The notes under the pieces: model-generated
The model's input: the letters and a program-made list of their open reading frames with translations, nothing else
The model's database searches: none
What the model was told of the DNA's origin: nothing
Translations under genes and position numbers: made by a program
Part shown: positions 1 through 12,000 of the stretch, piece after piece
How positions within the stretch are numbered: position 1 is the stretch's first letter
Layout: every line of letters begins with the position of its first letter
Assembly (NCBI GenBank): GCA_021292105.1
Contig: CM037870.1
Coordinates: 68,799,260 to 68,863,259, forward strand
Length of the DNA: 64,000 nt
Reading direction: 5' to 3'
Origin: Anadara kagoshimensis
Lineage: Eukaryota; Mollusca; Bivalvia; Arcoida; Arcidae

Positions 1-86
1 GGAATAGATATACATATGTATAAAAACTAATAAATGTCGTTGAATCATCTTAATGGCTTAATAGATTAAATCAACGAATGATAAAC

Positions 87-1793
87 TACAGTACAGACCT
101 GGTGAAAGTTTAACACTGAGATAACGACAAGTTGTGAAAAGTCTGCTGAGTCAGAGTGGCCGAGATATGGACAGCTAGTGACTGAGAAACTGTCGAGGGA
201 TAGATGACAGCTACTAACTGGGAAACTGTCGAGGGATAGATGGCAGCTAATGACTGGGAAGCTGTCGAGGGATAGATGGCAGCTAATGACTGGGAAGCTG
301 TCGAGGGATAGATGGCAGCTAATGACTGGGAAGCTGTCGAGGGATAGATGGCAGCTAATGACTGGGAAGCTGTCGAGGGATAGATGGCAGCTAATGACTG
401 GGAAGCTGTCGAGGGATAGATGGCAGCTAATGACTGGGAAGCTGTCGAGGGATAGATGGCAGCTAATGACTGGGAAGCTGTCGAGGGATAGATGGCAGCT
501 AATGACTGGGAAGCTGTCGAGGGATAGATGGCAGCTAATGACTGGGAAGCTGTCGAGGGATAGATGGCAGCTAATGACTGGGAAGCTGTCGAGGGATAGA
601 TGGCAGCTAATGACTGGGAAGCTGTCGAGGGATTGATGGCAGCTAATGACTGGGAAGCTGTCGAGGGATAGATGGCAGCTAGTGACTGGGAAGCTGTCGA
701 GGGATAGATGGCAGCTAATGACTAGGAAGCTGTCGAGGGATAGATGGCAGCTAATGACTGGGAAGCTGTTGTGGGATAGATGGCAGCTAATGACTGGGAA
801 GCTGTCGTGGGATAGATGGCAGATAGTGACTGGGAAGCTGTCGAAGGATAGATGGCAGCTAATGACTGGGAAGCTGTCGTGGGATAGATGGCAGCTAGTG
901 ACTGGAAAGCTGTCGTGTGATAGATGGCAGCTAGTGACTGGGAAGCTGTCGAGGGATAGATGGCAGCTAATGACTGGGAAGCTGTCGAGGGATAGATGGC
1001 AGCTAGTGACTGGGAAGCTGTCGAGGGATAGATGGCAGCTAATGACTGGGAAGCTGTCGAGGGATTGATGGCAGCTAATGACTGGGAAGCTGTCGAGGGA
1101 TAGATGGCAGCTAGTGACTGGGAAGCTGTCGAGGGATAGATGGCAGCTAATGACTAGGAAGCTGTCGAGGGATAGATGGCAGCTAATGACTGGGAAGCTG
1201 TCGTGGGATAGATGGCAGCTAATGACTGGGAAGCTGTCGTGGGATAGATGGCAGATAGTGACTTGGAAGCTGTCGAAGGATAGATGGCAGCTAATGACTG
1301 GGAAGCTGTCGTGGGATAGATGGCAGCTAGTGACTGGGAAGCTGTCGAGGGATAGATGGCAGCTAATGACTGGGAAGCTGTCGAGGGATAGATGGCAGCT
1401 AGTGACTGGGAAGCTGTCGAGGGATAGATGGCAGCTAGTGACTGGGAAGCTGTCGAGGGATAGATGGCAGATAGTGACTGGGAAGCTGTCGAGGGATAGA
1501 TGGCAGATAGTGACTGGGAAGCTGTCGAAGGATAGATGGCAGCTAATGACTGGGAAGCTGTCGAGGGATAGATGGCAGATAGTGACTGAGAAGCTGTCGA
1601 GGGATAGATGGCAGCTAATGACTGGGAAACTGTCGAGGGATAGATGGCAGCTAGTGACTGGGAAGCTGTCGAGGGATAGATGGCAGCTGTCATAAAGTAA
1701 TCAAGAGAATACCTAACAAGGAGTTGAAATGAGCTGTGGATTCGGCATTAATCCGTTTACTTAGTGTGAAACTTTCGACATTTCTGTGTTGTA
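87..1793. mobile_element. TIR element copy 1 of the CAGTACAGACC family, holding a 36-bp array
   Basis: The left end TACAGTACAGACCTGGTGAA begins at 87. The right end (1756-1793) is its degenerate inverse, with GTGAAACTTTCGACA. Between them lies a 36-bp array. No coding sequence is present, so the copy is non-autonomous. The termini flanked by TA suggest Tc1/mariner- or pogo-type mobilisation, which is inference. Confidence 0.7.
171..1688. repeat. 36-bp minisatellite, about 42 copies
   Basis: The unit contains GGCAGCTAATGACTGGGAAG and CTGTCGAGGGATAGAT. Because 36 is a multiple of three, long frames stay open on both strands (12-residue repeat MTGKLSRDRWQL). The 5' half is nearly pure; the second half alternates AATGACT/AGTGACT and CGAGG/CGTGG variants. 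The unit is similar to the reverse complement of the 32-bp unit at 15995-26745. Confidence 0.97.
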
Positions 1794-2250
1794 TATATAT
1801 ATATATAAACTCGTCTTTTTCAAAAATAGTTTGCCTATTTTTATAACGTTTTATTGGCCTCATTATTTGGTTTCTATAAACATTAATATAAAATTTTGAT
1901 TACTTTGGATTTTCCTATCTGAAAATCAGAAAATTTATTTGTATATGCTTAAATGTTGGAAAGCGGGTGCTTCATGACCATTTAAGCTCTCATCATCACC
2001 TGGTTTCGAATCCCACTTGGTGGAGGTTATAGTGCGTGAAATTTCGCTTGTTATAGGTGGGTGTATTTCTCTAGGTACTCCGGTTTCCTCTCCTTCACCA
2101 TTCAAAATTGTCCTATTAAATAAAATTGTTGTTGACTGGGGAATTTATTCAACCCCACTACCATGAATTAGAGATGAAAGAGCAAACCGGAGTGTCCGAA
2201 GACAATCATCTACCTTTGGCAAGCGAGCTGACAAACTTTCTCGCTACTTC
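1794..2250. repeat. AT-rich spacer with a degenerate SINE-like stretch
   Basis: GGTTTCGAATCCC at 2002-2014 matches a tRNA B-box. The following text (tactccggtttcctc, and later gaagacaatcatct plus aagcgagctgacaaac) resembles molluscan dispersed repeats, and a similar block occurs near 49130-49190. There is no convincing A-box. No gene is seen. Confidence 0.4.
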
Positions 2251-3443
2251 TAGTATCCACCCCTGTGGGATTCGTTATGATTCGCTACTACTAGTATCCA
2301 CCCCTGTGGGATTCGTTATGATTCGCTACTACTAGTATCCACCACTGTGGGATTCGTTATGATTCGCTACTACTAGTATCCACCCCTGTGGGATTCGTTA
2401 TGATTCGCTACTACTAGTATCCACCCCTGTGGGATTCATTATGATTCGCTACTACTAGTATCCACCCCTGTGGGATTCGTTATGATTCGCTACTACTAGT
2501 ATCCACCCCTGTGGGATTCGTTATGATTCGCTACTACTAGTATCCACCCCTGTGGGATTCGGTATGATTCGCTACTACTAGTATCCACCCCTGTGGGAAT
2601 TGTTATGATTCGCTACTACTAGTATCCACCCCTGTGGGATTCGTTATGATTCTCTACTACTAGTATCCACCCCTGTGGGATTCGTTATGATTCGCTACTA
2701 CTAGTATCCACCCCTGTGGGATTCGGTATGATTCGCTACTACTAGTATCCACCCCTGTGGAATTCGTTATGATTCGCTACTACTAGTATCCACCCCTGTG
2801 AGATTCGTTATGATTCACTACAACCGGTACTAGTATCCACCCCTGTGGGATTCGTAATGATTCGCTACTATTTGTATCCACCCCTGTGGGATTCGTTATG
2901 ATTCGCTACTACTAGTATCCACCCCTGTGGGATTCGTAATGATTCGCTACTACTAGTATCCACCCCTGTGGGATTCGTTATGATTCGCTACTACTAGTAT
3001 CCACCCCTGTGGGATTCGGTATGATTCGCTACTACTAGTATCCACCCCTGTGGAATTCGTTATGATTCGCTACTACTAGTATCCACCCCTGTGAGATTCG
3101 TTATGATTCACTACTACCGGTACTAGTATCCACCCCTGTGGGATTCGGTATGATTCGCTACTACTAGTATCCACCCCTGTGGAATTCGTTATGATTCGCT
3201 ACTACTAGTATCCACCCCTGTGAGATTCGTTATGATTCACTACTACCGGTACTAGTATCCACCCCTGTGGGATTCGTAATGATTCGCTACTATTTGTATC
3301 CACCCCTGTGGGATTCGTTATGATTCGCTACTACTAGTATCCACCCCTGTGGGATTCGTAATGATTCGCTACTACTAGTATCCACCCCTGTGGGATTCGT
3401 TATGATTCGCTACTACTAGTATTCACCCTGTGGGATTCGTAAT
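2250..3443. repeat. 41-bp minisatellite, about 29 copies, with 422-bp higher-order repeat
   Basis: The unit contains TAGTATCCACCCCTGTGGGA and TTCGTTATGATTCGCTACTAC. Some units carry an extra ACCGGTACTAG-like insertion. A rare TATTTGTATCC variant recurs at 2871 and 3293, a lag of 422 bp, which shows block duplication. No terminal inverted repeat was found around this array, unlike its neighbours. Confidence 0.95.
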
Positions 3444-3788
3444 GATCGTAAACGTGTAAACGTGCCTATTATCATTTGGTTTTGGAGCCATCGACAATTT
3501 GAAATTGCAAAGCAATACTGAAAATTAGAATGTTTAAAAATAATCTTCAGTTGAATAATTGACGTTTGACATTGCATGAAAAATGGCTGATATCTAGAGT
3601 ACAGCCAAAAAAATCCTAATGCTTTCTGATTTTAACTGAAATAAATTACACTGCTAAAAAACAAGGATTACTTGAAACTGACACAATTTAACATAAACCA
3701 TACAAAAGTCGGAAGAAAAAATAAACACCTTTAAACGAAGTTGTATTAAAACAAGTTGTTTATCTATGTGAATCTGACAGGTGATATA
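3444..3788. other. AT-rich spacer
   Basis: There is no open frame of note, no repeat and no recognisable exon in this stretch. Confidence 0.6.
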
Positions 3789-4176
3789 TACAGTAAGGAC
3801 CTGTCGAAAATTTAACACTGAGATAATGAATAGGAGTCGAAGCTCGGATGTCGAGTGGACATGGATAGCTAGTGGTTGTCGAGTGGACATGGATAGCTAG
3901 TGGTCGTTGAGTGGACATGGATAGCTAGTGGTTGTCGAGTGGACATGGATAGCTAGTGGTCGTTGAGTGGACCTGGATAGCTAGTGGTCGTCGAGTGGAC
4001 ATGGATAGCTAGTGGTCGTTGAGTGGACATGGATAGCTAGTGGTCGTCGAGTGGACATGGATAGCTAGCTAGTGGTTGTTCGTAAAGCTACCTTAAGGTA
4101 GATAGAAGCTGAACAAAATCACTAATCAGTTGGATTAGTAAGCTTAGTGTTAAACTTTCGACAGGTCTGTACTACA
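3789..4176. mobile_element. TIR element copy 2, with a 28-bp array of about eight units
   Basis: The left end is TACAGTAAGGACCTGTCGAA at 3789. The right end is GTGTTAAACTTTCGACAGGT running to about 4176. Inside, GTCGAGTGGACATGGATAGC recurs every 28 bp from 3850 to about 4075. The sub-terminal GAAGCTCGGATGTCGAGTGG also occurs in near-identical form at the start of copy 8. Confidence 0.85.
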
Positions 4177-4341
4177 TAATTTAAAACAGATAACTACATT
4201 GGATCTGAACATAAATTGTACAACCAAAAAAGTTCTATGAAAACAAAATGTGATGTTTGAGAGTGCCACAATTATCCTTCAGTTTAAAAGTAAGTGTCTG
4301 TTCACAACAATTTATGACACAATAGACGCATTATATAGATG

Positions 4342-4700
4342 CACAGTACAGACCGAAAGTGATAACGAAGTAGTGCCGGATCAACATCTTCTTACGGCCC
4401 CTAGTAATTAGTGCCGGATCAACATCTTCTTACGGCCCCTAGTAATTAGTGCCGGATCAACATCTTCTTACGGCCCCTAGTAATTAGTGCCGGATCAACA
4501 TCTTCTTACGGTCCCTAGTAATTAGTGCCGGATCAACATCTTCTTACGGCCCCTAGTTAGCTATATGTCGTCAACTTTTCTGCTATCTCTCGGGTAGCGT
4601 TTTGACGACCCATTACCTATCCATATCTCGGCTACAGTGCAGCCAAGCTTGGACTCTTTTCGTTGGGCGCATGATAAACTTTTGACAGATCCGTACTGTA
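4342..4700. mobile_element. TIR element copy 3, with five 38-bp units
   Basis: The left end is CACAGTACAGACCGAAAGTG at 4342. The right end is ATAAACTTTTGACAGATCCG then TACTGTA, ending at 4700. Five copies of a 38-bp unit (AGTGCCGGATCAACATCTTC, TTACGGCCCC) lie at 4371-4557. The right sub-terminal part resembles the same region of copy 4. Confidence 0.8.
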
Positions 4701-4722
4701 AGTTAAATACTTCTATATATTG

Positions 4723-4933
4723 TACTGTACAGACCTGTCGAAAGTTTAACACTAAGCTAACGAATGGGTTTCGAATCGGATTCTTATCTCAGCCATTTCA
4801 GTTTTTCGGCAGCTTGTATCTAGTTCTCGGCAGTTTTTCGGTCATTACCTATCCATATCTTAGTTACTCACCAATCCAGCTTCGATTTCTTTTCGTTACC
4901 CCAGTGTTAAACCTTCGACAAGTCTCTTCTATA
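4723..4933. mobile_element. TIR element copy 4, short unexpanded form (211 bp)
   Basis: The left end TACTGTACAGACCTGTCGAA begins at 4723; the right end runs from GTGTTAAACCTTCGACAAGT to 4933. There is no array. The interior holds single imperfect versions of motifs that are amplified in other copies (CGGCAGCTTGTATCTAG, CGGCAGTTTTTCGG, CTATCCATATCT). It looks like the founder state. Confidence 0.8.
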
Positions 4934-5049
4934 TCCATTAATTCTATAATTTATAATTTCTACATTGTAAAATACTTGCAAGTGTATGTAATTGCCAAAA
5001 CATGAAATAATGTGATCTGTTAAATACATGCATTGTGAAATCATTTATG

Positions 5050-5385
5050 CAGTGTTTAATTTTCGTGGTTTTAAGAAAAAATACCATTGCATTGGGTATC
5101 AAATTCGTTATGAAAAGTTAATGTTATTAACTATAATTATATAAAAGGACATGTTTGTATGTTTATTAAGTAAACTATCTCTTTAATGTTTGCATTTAGA
5201 AACTATAAATTTTCGCTGTGTCCAATTTTCATGGTTATAAGAAAAAACACTATTGCATGGGGCGGCAAATTCGTTGTGAAAAGGTTATGTAACAATATGC
5301 ATTATATGTATATTAAGTTAACGGTCTCTTAAATGCATGCACTTCAAAACTATCAATATTCGCGCTGTGCGGTTTGCCAGGTTAC
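5050..5385. repeat. Two direct copies of a ~166-bp dispersed repeat
   Basis: TTTTCGTGGTTTTAAGAAAA near 5060 recurs as TTTTCATGGTTATAAGAAAA near 5226. Both are followed by AAATTCGTT(A/G)TGAAAAG. Positions 5386-5800 show nothing recognisable apart from the splice acceptor before 5801. Confidence 0.6.
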
Positions 5386-5800
5386 CGTTCAAGGTCAGTT
5401 TGTAATATTTACTACATGTATTTTGTAGACTTGTACATTTGTGGGCCTGGGTGTTCTTGAAAACATAAAAATTGCGAAACTAGGATTTAATAATTTTGAA
5501 AAAGCAAACACTTTGAGATCACCCAAACAATTTGGTTTTTTAGTCCAGTAAAGTCGGCCTCTAAAAAAAAACTAAAATAAAAACTGAAACTTTAAACATT
5601 TTGAGCAGTATGATTTCGTTATATTATTACTCGCCAAAGAAAATCCATTTTTTGCGATAAACATAACACGAAGCAAGTAATACTAGTATTACATATGGTA
5701 TCACAACTGATATTAGTTTGGTATATTTTTTCGAAAAAAGGAATCAAATAATTTAAGTGATTAGTATGTATACATTTATGTAACATTCTTCTATTTATAG

Positions 5801-6018
5801 GGAATGACTGGGAGAAAATGGCACAAGACAGGCTGCTCAAAGCAGAAAAGGTTCGCCAAAATACAAACATAGCGAAAAATGTCATCCTTTTTGTTGGAGA
5901 TGGAATGGGATTATCCACGGTGGCTGGTGCTCGAATACTCAAAGGGCAGCTTAATGGAAAGTCGGGAGAAGAAACTGTTCTGACCTTTGAAGAATTTCCA
6001 TATGTTGCCCTTTCCAAG
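5801..6018 (+). CDS. ALP: Alkaline phosphatase, first visible exon
   Basis: The acceptor is CTATTTATAG at 5791-5800 and the donor GT is at 6019. The reading frame enters with two bases of a split codon, then [15 protein letters not shown], followed by [15 protein letters not shown], the family's first metal-binding loop. The ATG at 5818 is internal, because homology continues upstream of it to the splice acceptor. The exon ends on a codon boundary after VALSK. Confidence 0.93.
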
Positions 6019-9000
6019 GTATTAACAACTCCAGCTTTACAGTCAGTCGGGCAAATTGGGGGGTCTTTAATTTAATATAGAGTACCTGTGTATAAAGACC
6101 CCACATGGGACTTAAAATATAGACGCCAAGGACAAACGGTCCATATGGTTAACTGGGAAGACACCGGTTAAATATATGGGGCAATTTAGTTTAAACATTG
6201 ATCTTAATGAGCACAGTTGGTATAGGTCCCTTTGGTTACATAAGCTTAAAACTTTGGTATTAATAGACAAGTTAATGTTGCCAATTCAAACAATATATCT
6301 TTTATTTATCACTTTACGATATTTTTGGGGTTTGTTTTCTTACGGCCGTCGAAAGTGAACCAATTTTTTCAAATACGTTCAAATGTCCTTATTACATCTG
6401 GTGACCAATTTACATTTTGTGATTTAGAGAATTGTTAGACCTCTGAATAAATGGGGAAAGTATAATCAATAGAGTCATACATCCAATAGAACTGATTTCA
6501 ATTTGGCTTCTTTAAATGCGTTATACTTTTACATCATGTATACATGCATTATTGACAAGCGTTTTAAGATTTGATTTACAGTAAACACTTATATAATGAT
6601 CCCATATATGCTAAGAAATATGGACGTTACAGACAGGTGGGTTATATACAGCTTATTTTAGGCAGCAATATGAAGTAATAGAACCTTAAACACTGGTATT
6701 AATGAACATGTTATCTTATGGACAACCAAAAATACTTTAACACACTGGACAGAATTTATATAGATGTTTTGATAAATGAAACAATCGCTGAAACGTAAAA
6801 CAGTGGTAGTCTGTATCTAGAGAAATGAAGGGAATAGACATTATAACATTGGTCACAATGAACAAATAGTCTTTAATTGATACCGAAGTTTGGTTTGGTT
6901 GAAATAAACAAGGGGACTTTACAGCACTAATTTTAATGGACAGGTGTTTTTATATAGATGTTCTACCTGGTTGAAAATTGAGGCAAAGAGAGATTAAGAC
7001 AATAATCTTAATGGACAAATGGTCAATAAAGAATGGAACAATCTAGAGGATTAGTTCCGAATTCATTCGGAACATCCTCTGGATGTGAAATGATAAAGGC
7101 GACAACTTTCCCCTTTTTAGCCGCATATTCTTGCATCTTGGGAACCTTGAAAACTACTGCATAGATTTTGCTAAAAATTTCTGAGGTTGTGGAGTCTAAT
7201 GCGATCTAGCTATCTAACTTGGTGAATTTTATGGGAAAATTCGGTATCATACTTAATTTTTGGATCAAACATGCAAAAAATGAATTTTTCCAAAAAACAG
7301 TTACGTTTAACGCACTCCTGTTCAATAACCGTTCATTGTACGAAAAAGTCGTCCATTGACCGAAAAAAGTTTAAGATCTGACGGAAAAGACGGTATTTTT
7401 ATATTTTTTCTATCTTGCACATAAAATCCACAATAACTGTTTAAAGTCGGTCCGGCCCTATCATCCAAAATAAATTTAACGTACCGTTTTTAATTTGTAC
7501 CCATAATAAAGTAACCAATTCTTTACCAAATTATTGGTAGGTTAGGCACTTATCCGTTAGGTCTGTGTTAAACTTTTGATTGGCAAGTCCTGTGGATGAG
7601 CTCTACTAATTGAAATCCTCTAGATTGTTCCATTCTTTCCCGCGAAACCCCTAAAGGTGTCGCCACACTAGTAAATGGAGGGCTGACCGTAAAAAATTAA
7701 ACAGATTGTAGTTTTATAAAGACGGTCAGTATATAGCCGGTTTATTATGTACAATTTGTGTTTCAGACATACGGCAGTGATACTCAAGTAGCAGATTCCT
7801 CACAAACTGCAACAGCGCTCCTAGCGGGTGTTAAGGCAAACTGGGAGACAATAGGGGTAGATGATGCTGTAATCCCCCGAAACTGTACTTCTTCACACGG
7901 ACATGAAGTCAATACCATACTCCATTATTCCAAAATGGAAGGTAATGTGTGCCATTCTAGTTCAATCTTTAGTCTTTTAAACTAATGAAACACATACTGT
8001 AAAATCATCCATTACCAAGGTATCTAATTATAGTGGATCTAAAACTTAATACTATTTCCACGGGGTAACCAATTTGTGATTTGTACTGAATGTCTAGGGT
8101 AGGTTTGTGAAATACAGTATATTTTTTCGTTGATATTTATAATTCAACGGAAAGAGCAAAAAATTAGAGCACCAAGAAAATGAATGATTTCACAGTATTT
8201 CTATTTAATCATATTTTAACATATCTAGGACATCTCGAACACAGATACACCATATATATCCACCAGCAATATTGTGATTACGACCATAAAACATTAATTA
8301 TTGCACTTTAATTTAAAACAGTTATATATATAATTGTTTCCCCATTACGACTACATAAACAATATGTTTATCTGAAAAAGATATTAAGAAAATATATTTT
8401 AAAAAGACTTTTTTTTAAATTCTCTGTTCTTAACTTTGTGTCTTTGGTCTCTATATACAGTAAATCCAAAGTTTCAATGCCCCTGAATAACTTTGTCACC
8501 TCCGCTTTTCGCTACAAAGTTTGAAGCTCCAAATTTTATTTTTATGTTTTTCCCTGCGAATTATGACCACATTCTCCTTAAATAAGGCCAGTATTCGAAT
8601 AAATAAATGGTGAAAATGAAACTAGTCTGCACTGTACAGAACTTTGTACAATTCAGGTATTTACGCTTAATATAAGACATCGGCCACTCAGTAAATATCA
8701 TTTTTTTAATTATCAAGGAAAGTCAGTTGGAGTTGTCACAAACACGCGTGCGACACATGCAACACCAGGAGCAGCATACGCACATAGCGCTTACCGATAC
8801 TGGGAGAGCGATACAGACATGTGGAATATCACCGGAAATTGTACAGATGTGGCGTGGCAGTTGATAATGGACAATGATGTCGATGTAAGTATTTGTGTGA
8901 CGTGGAATATCACCGGAAATTGTACAGATGTGACGTGGCAGTTGATAATGGACAATGATGTCGATGTAAGTATTTGTGTGACGTGGAATATCACCGGAAA

Positions 9001-12000
9001 TTGTACAGATGTGGCGTGGCAGTTGATAATGGACAATGATGTCGATGTAAGTATTTGTGTGACGTGGAATATCACCGGAAATTGTACAGATGTGGCGTGG
9101 CAGTTGATAATGGACAATGATGTCGATGTAAGTATTTGTGTGACGTGGAATATCACCGGAAACTGTACTGATGTGGCGTGGCAGTTGATAATGGACAATG
9201 ATGTCGATGGTAGTATTTGTATGACGTGGAATATCACCGGAAATTGTACAGACGTGGCGTGGCAGTTGATAATAGACAATGATGTCGATGGTAGTATTTG
9301 TGTGACGTGGAATATCACCGGAAATTGTACAGATGTGACGTGGCAGTTGATAATGTTTAATGATGTCGATGGTAGTATTTGTGTGACGTGGAATATCACC
9401 GGAAATTGTACAGACGTGGCGTGGCAGTTGATAATGGACAATGATGTCGATGGTAGTATTTGTGTGACGTGGAATATCACCGAAGATTGTACAGACGTGG
9501 CGTGGCAGTTGATAATTGACAATGATGTCGATGTAAGTATTTGTGTGACGTGGAATATCACCGGAAATTGTACAGACGTGGCGTGGCAGTTGATAATGGA
9601 CAATGATGTCGATAGTAGTATTTGTGTGACGTGGAATATCACCGGAGATTGTACAGACGTGGCGTGGCAGTTGATAATTGACAATGGTGTCGATGTAAGT
9701 ATTTGTGTGACGTGGAATATCACCGGAAATTGTACAGACGTGGCGTGGCAGTTGATAATGGACAATGATGTCGATGTAGTATTTGTGTGACGTGGAATAT
9801 CACCGGAAATTGTACAGACGTGGCGTGGCAGTTGATAATGGACAATGATGTCGATGGTAGTATTTGTGTGACGTGGAATATCACCGGAAATTGTACAGAC
9901 GTGGCGTGGCAGTTGATAATGGACAATGATGTCGATGGTAGTATTTGTGTGACGTGGAATATCACCGGAAATTGTACAGACGTGGCGTGGCAGTAGATAA
10001 TGGACAATGATGTCGATAGTAGTATTTGTGTGACGTGGAATATCACCGGAAATTGTACAGACGTGGCGTGGCAGTTGATAATGGACAATGATGTCGATGG
10101 TAGTATTTGTGTGACGTGGAATATCACCGGAAATTGTACAGACGTGGCGTGGCAGTAGATAATGGACAATGATGTCGATAGTAGTATTTGTGTGACGTGG
10201 AATATCACCGGAAATTGTACAGATGTGGCGTGGCAGTTGATAATGTTTAATGATGTCGATAGTAGTATTTGTGTGACGTGGAATATCACCGGAAATTGTA
10301 CAGATGTGGCGTGGCAGTTGATAATGTTTAATGATGTCGATGGTAGTATTTGTGTGACGTGGAATATCACCGGAAATTGTACAGACGTGGCGTGGCAGTT
10401 GATAATGGACAATGATGTCGATGGTAGTATTTGTGTGACGTGGAATATCACCGGAAATTGTACAGACGTGGCGTGGCAGTAGATAATGGACAATGATGTC
10501 GATGGTAGTATTTGTGTGACGTGGAATATCACCGGAAATTGTACAGATGTGGCGTGGCAGTTGATAATGTTTAATGATGTCGATGGTAGTATTTGTGTGA
10601 CGTGGAATATCACCGGAATTGTACAGACGTGGCGTGGCAGTTGATAATGGACAATGATGTCGATGGTAGTATTTGTGTGACGTGGAATATCACCGGAAAT
10701 TGTACAGACGTGGCGTGGCAGTTGATAATTGACAATGATGTCGATGTAAGTATTTGTGTGACGTGGACTAGCAGCGGATATTGTACAGATGTGCGTGGCA
10801 GTTGTTAATGGACAATGATGTCGATGTAAGTATTTGTGTGATGTGGAATATCACCGGAAATTGTACAGATGTTGCGTGGCAGTTGATAATGGACAATGAT
10901 GTCGATGGTAGTATTTGTGTGACGTGGAATATCACCGGAGATTGTACAGACGTGGCGTGGCAGTTGATAATTGACAATGGTGTCGATGTAAGTATTTGTG
11001 TGACGTGGACTATCACCGGAAATTGTACAGATGTTGCGTGGCAGTTGATTATGGACACTGATGTCGATGTAAGTATTTGTGTGACGTGGAATATCACCGG
11101 AAATTGTACAGACGTGGCGTGGCAGTTGATAATGGACAATGATGTCGATGTAAGTATTTGTGTGACGTGGACTATCACCGGAAATTGTACAAATGTTGCG
11201 TGGCAGTTGATAATTGACAATGATGTCGATGTAAGTATTTGTGTGACGTGGAATATCACCGGAAATTGTACAGACGTGGCGTGGCAGTTGATAATGGACA
11301 ATGATGTCGATGTAAGTATTTGTGTGACGTGGACTATCACCGGAAATTGTACAAATGTTGCGTGGCAGTTGATAATGGACAATGATGTCGATGTAAGCAT
11401 TTGTCTGACATGGAATATAATTGGAAATCCCCGATATGAAATTAATTATAACATACAAGTGGAATTATAACTTGGTGCTCCGGAAGAGTTATCATCAGTC
11501 AAGCTTGCTACAATGGTATTTTATCAAATCAAAATTTAGACTTAAATAATCACATAAACCAAAGCGTTATTACATGTACACTAGTGGATTATAAATGCAT
11601 TTCACTTTAGGAAAGATTTTACTTTTAAAATTATCAAACAGTTATAGACATTTTGAACCGTGGGTGTATATGCTCTGATATTAACTGGGTGGCTATCGCC
11701 TCGGTCAATATTTATTTTACCCAATGGATAGACCACAGAGCCACTAGATATCTAGTAACAAATTCTTGTTTACTTATTTCCAGGTAACTTTGGGAGGAGG
11801 TAGATCGCCTTTCCTACCTGCGGGATATGCTGATCCAGAGTTAAATGGGAAAGCATCTCCGAAACAAAGGATTGATGGACTTAACTTGATAGAGGTTAGA
11901 TATTCTACTTCTATTTGACTTTATCTCATATCTTATAACTTCTGTATCAAGACCATCTATGGCCAGGTGACCTAAAATATTGATTTCATAGACATGTGGT

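Noticed and set aside
250..1695. Repeat proteins MTGKLSRDRWQL on + and AIYPSTASQSL on minus
   Set aside because: The 36-bp array gives open frames on both strands, and no start context, flanking exon or family match exists.
3654..3890. A possible signal-peptide exon for the phosphatase among small upstream ORFs
   Set aside because: None of the small ORFs in 1-5800 has a start, a hydrophobic stretch and a donor in the needed phase.
8791..11458. Long minus-strand frames of 297-324 codons across the 81-bp array
   Set aside because: They are the antisense of the amplified exon end; periodicity explains them.
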